Source: Candidatus Aminicenantota bacterium (GTDB taxonomy: Bacteria; Acidobacteriota; Aminicenantia; Aminicenantales; Aminicenantaceae). Taken from it: 6,791 bases of DNA. Below are positions 5,732-6,791 of this stretch, one piece after another; the first letter of the stretch is position 1; each line of letters starts with the position of its first letter. The DNA lies in the NCBI GenBank assembly GCA_023135995.1, contig JAGLRY010000150.1:1-6791 (forward strand). The letters run 5' to 3'. A program made the position numbers and the translations under genes. The notes beneath the pieces were generated by a model that saw only the letters and a program-made list of their open reading frames with translations, did not search any database and was not told the origin of the DNA.

Positions 5732-6733
5732 CTAATTCATTGATATCAAAAGAGATGGAGATTTACAAGTTTTTTCTCGTTTGGATTTTGTCACAGAATT
5801 GTCACAGAAATGTTCCTTTTTCGGCTCCAAAAGCTCAACAGCAGCTCGCTTCACAGTGTCATTGGAATGTACATAACGCATAGTAATCCGGATGTCTGAG
5901 TGGCCTAACAATGCGCGCACTGTTTCGACATCAGCGCCTCGCTGGATCAATCGGCTTGCGAATGTGTGACGAGCATCGTAGAGCCTGACACCATTTAGCC
6001 CAGCTCGACGACACGCTGCTTTGAACGCAGTTCGAATGGTAGTGATAGGACGACCAGTGTTTTCGTTGTAGAACACAAAGCGACTATGATTTGCATTCTT
6101 TTTCAACTTGGTGAATTCTTCATACAAGACTCGGTTGATCGGTATACGCCGAACTTCATCGTCCTTCGTCTCCTCCACTGTCAGTAATATTCTCTCAAGG
6201 TCTACATTTCGCCATGTGAGCTTGAAGACCTCTCCCGGCCTGAGGCCAGCATTCAACATGATTTTCAGAACAGAGCGAAGCGTGGGGTAACATTCTGCCA
6301 CGAGACGCGCTTCTTCCTCTTCTGACAGTATCCGCTCTTTCACAACGTTTTTCTCAGAGTAGGGCTTGACCTTGGTCGCGGGATTTTGTTTGAGGTAGCC
6401 CTCCCCCATCGCCTTGTATAGCATTGTTTTAAGAAGTGCCAGGTACCGATTGCATGTGGCTTTACTGTTTCCCTCGTTTCGCCTTGATGCGATGAGCCTC
6501 TGGATCATCATAGGAGTGATCTCTCTGAGTTCTGTGTTTCCGAAGTGCTCAACCATTGCCTTTATCCGCGATCTGTCGGATTTCCAGCTTCTTTTGACTG
6601 CCATGGCATGATCTCTGAAGTAAATCTCCGACCAGCTTTTAAAGTCGATGTGCTTTTTCTGCACAGCATCATTGGGCGTTGTGACCGCGTTGAGAACAGT
6701 AGCCTGGATCAAAGCTTCGTGAGCTTCCTCCAC
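5732..6733 (-). CDS. Tyrosine recombinase/phage-type integrase, probably N-terminally truncated
   Basis: The 333-codon frame starts at GTG 6733. Residues 1-9 (MEEAHEALI), together with GYCET encoded just upstream in the same frame, resemble the end of an AP2-like/arm-binding integrase domain, which is otherwise absent. A SAM-like core-binding domain spans about 30-115 (SWSEIYFRDHA, then the ATCNRYLALLKTML helix). The catalytic domain spans about 135-300. Catalytic residues are R165 (GLRPGEV), K190, the Y252-D-A-R255 box where most relatives have HxxR, H278 (LLGHSD) and Tyr 287 (MRYVH). All are present except the first His, which is Tyr here, a substitution seen in active members. The tail after 300 is long and basic, overlaps the tandem repeat and the putative tRNA promoter, and may be partly read-through of older flanking DNA. 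No Shine-Dalgarno precedes the GTG. The upstream frame ends at a TGA (6785-6787). Activity is uncertain because the arm-binding domain is missing and no att pair is visible. Confidence 0.88.
   Translation of the reverse strand: MEEAHEALIQATVLNAVTTPNDAVQKKHIDFKSWSEIYFRDHAMAVKRSWKSDRSRIKAMVEHFGNTELREITPMMIQRLIASRRNEGNSKATCNRYLALLKTMLYKAMGEGYLKQNPATKVKPYSEKNVVKERILSEEEEARLVAECYPTLRSVLKIMLNAGLRPGEVFKLTWRNVDLERILLTVEETKDDEVRRIPINRVLYEEFTKLKKNANHSRFVFYNENTGRPITTIRTAFKAACRRAGLNGVRLYDARHTFASRLIQRGADVETVRALLGHSDIRITMRYVHSNDTVKRAAVELLEPKKEHFCDNSVTKSKREKTCKSPSLLISMN
5740..5768 (-). promoter_or_regulatory. Candidate sigma70-type promoter for tRNA-Arg (and possibly the kinase operon)
   Basis: On the minus strand TTGTAA (5763-5768) and an extended -10, TGA-TATCAA (hexamer 5740-5745), are separated by exactly 17 bp. 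Each hexamer matches consensus at 4 of 6 positions. Start of transcription would fall near 5733, about 10 nt before the tRNA 5' end. The promoter lies inside the last codons of the recombinase gene. There is no experimental support. Confidence 0.4.
5788..5809. repeat. Perfect 2 x 11-bp tandem repeat in the recombinase 3' end
   Basis: TTGTCACAGAA occurs at 5788-5798 and again directly at 5799-5809. On the coding strand it encodes part of the recombinase tail, around FCDNSVT (309-315), beyond the catalytic Tyr at 287. Being 11 bp, about one helical turn, and close to the tRNA, it could be a binding site on one DNA face for the recombinase. Chance slippage is the simpler alternative. Confidence 0.7.
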
Positions 6734-6791
6734 GGTTTCGCAGTAGCCTTGTAGACTCTGCCCATGCCTCCTCTGCCAAGTTCCTCAATAA
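6709..6791 (-). pseudogene. Fragment of a second Ser/Thr kinase (glycine-rich loop), broken at the recombinase junction
   Basis: In the frame beginning at 6789 on the minus strand the window edge encodes IEELGRGGMGRVYKA (6745-6789), a typical bacterial Hanks-kinase Gly-rich loop. It closely parallels IEELGRGGMGVVYLA of the complete kinase at 3380-5626, but the codons differ at many third positions, so it is a paralogue and not a recent copy. After the Ala the kinase similarity ends. The frame continues as TAKPWRKLTKL and stops at TGA 6709-6711, inside the recombinase 5' end. The part beyond the window would hold the N-terminus. No other part of the kinase domain follows, so the gene is decapitated just after its nucleotide loop. 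Confidence 0.75.

Noticed and set aside
4997..5743. Plus-strand open frame (248 codons) spanning the kinase N-terminus and the tRNA
   Set aside because: It reads antisense through a tRNA and a well-defined kinase domain; the PGRDRTCDFWFR-type stretch is the usual translation of a reversed tRNA.
1..6791. CRISPR array, toxin-antitoxin pair or other defence module
   Set aside because: No regularly spaced repeats and no small paired genes or defence domains are visible.

Overview
The window looks like chromosomal DNA from an uncultured, Gram-negative-type bacterium of moderate GC. Two features point to the Acidobacteriota/Aminicenantes neighbourhood. One is a secreted CBM9-like/DUF5916 protein of the kind that carries an outer-membrane barrel. 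The other is a zinc-ribbon Ser/Thr kinase with a C-terminal array of kinesin-light-chain-like TPRs. This placement is an inference from protein style only. All recognised genes lie on the minus strand, so transcription runs from the right end of the window to the left.

Layout in the direction of transcription. (1) At the right edge (6709-6791) is the glycine-rich loop of a second, otherwise lost, Ser/Thr kinase. (2) After about 15 codons it runs into a tyrosine recombinase (5732-6733) whose catalytic domain is complete but whose N-terminus appears to be cut off at that junction. (3) A tRNA-Arg(CCG) with encoded CCA (5647-5722) starts 9 nt after the recombinase stop; its likely promoter lies inside the recombinase 3' end. 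(4) Only 20 nt after the tRNA CCA comes the ATG of a membrane-anchored Ser/Thr kinase-TPR receptor (3380-5626). (5) A 12-TM, Spinster-like MFS transporter (1969-3336) follows after 43 nt. (6) A YegS/DgkB-type lipid kinase (975-1907) follows after 61 nt. (7) A 237-bp intergenic region carries a compact multi-hairpin palindromic repeat (846-922). (8) Last is the N-terminal third or so of a secreted CBM9-like/DUF5916 protein, which runs off the left edge (1-737).

The kinase, transporter and lipid kinase are plausibly one transcription unit that may begin with the tRNA. The lipid-kinase/MFS pair suggests handling of a phosphorylated lipid or other amphiphile, but no substrate can be read from the sequence. 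I see no defence system, CRISPR array or complete mobile element. The most unusual items are the kinase/integrase junction at the right edge, the palindromic repeat, the tight integrase-tRNA-kinase packing, and the altered GGDST nucleotide-binding motif in the lipid kinase.
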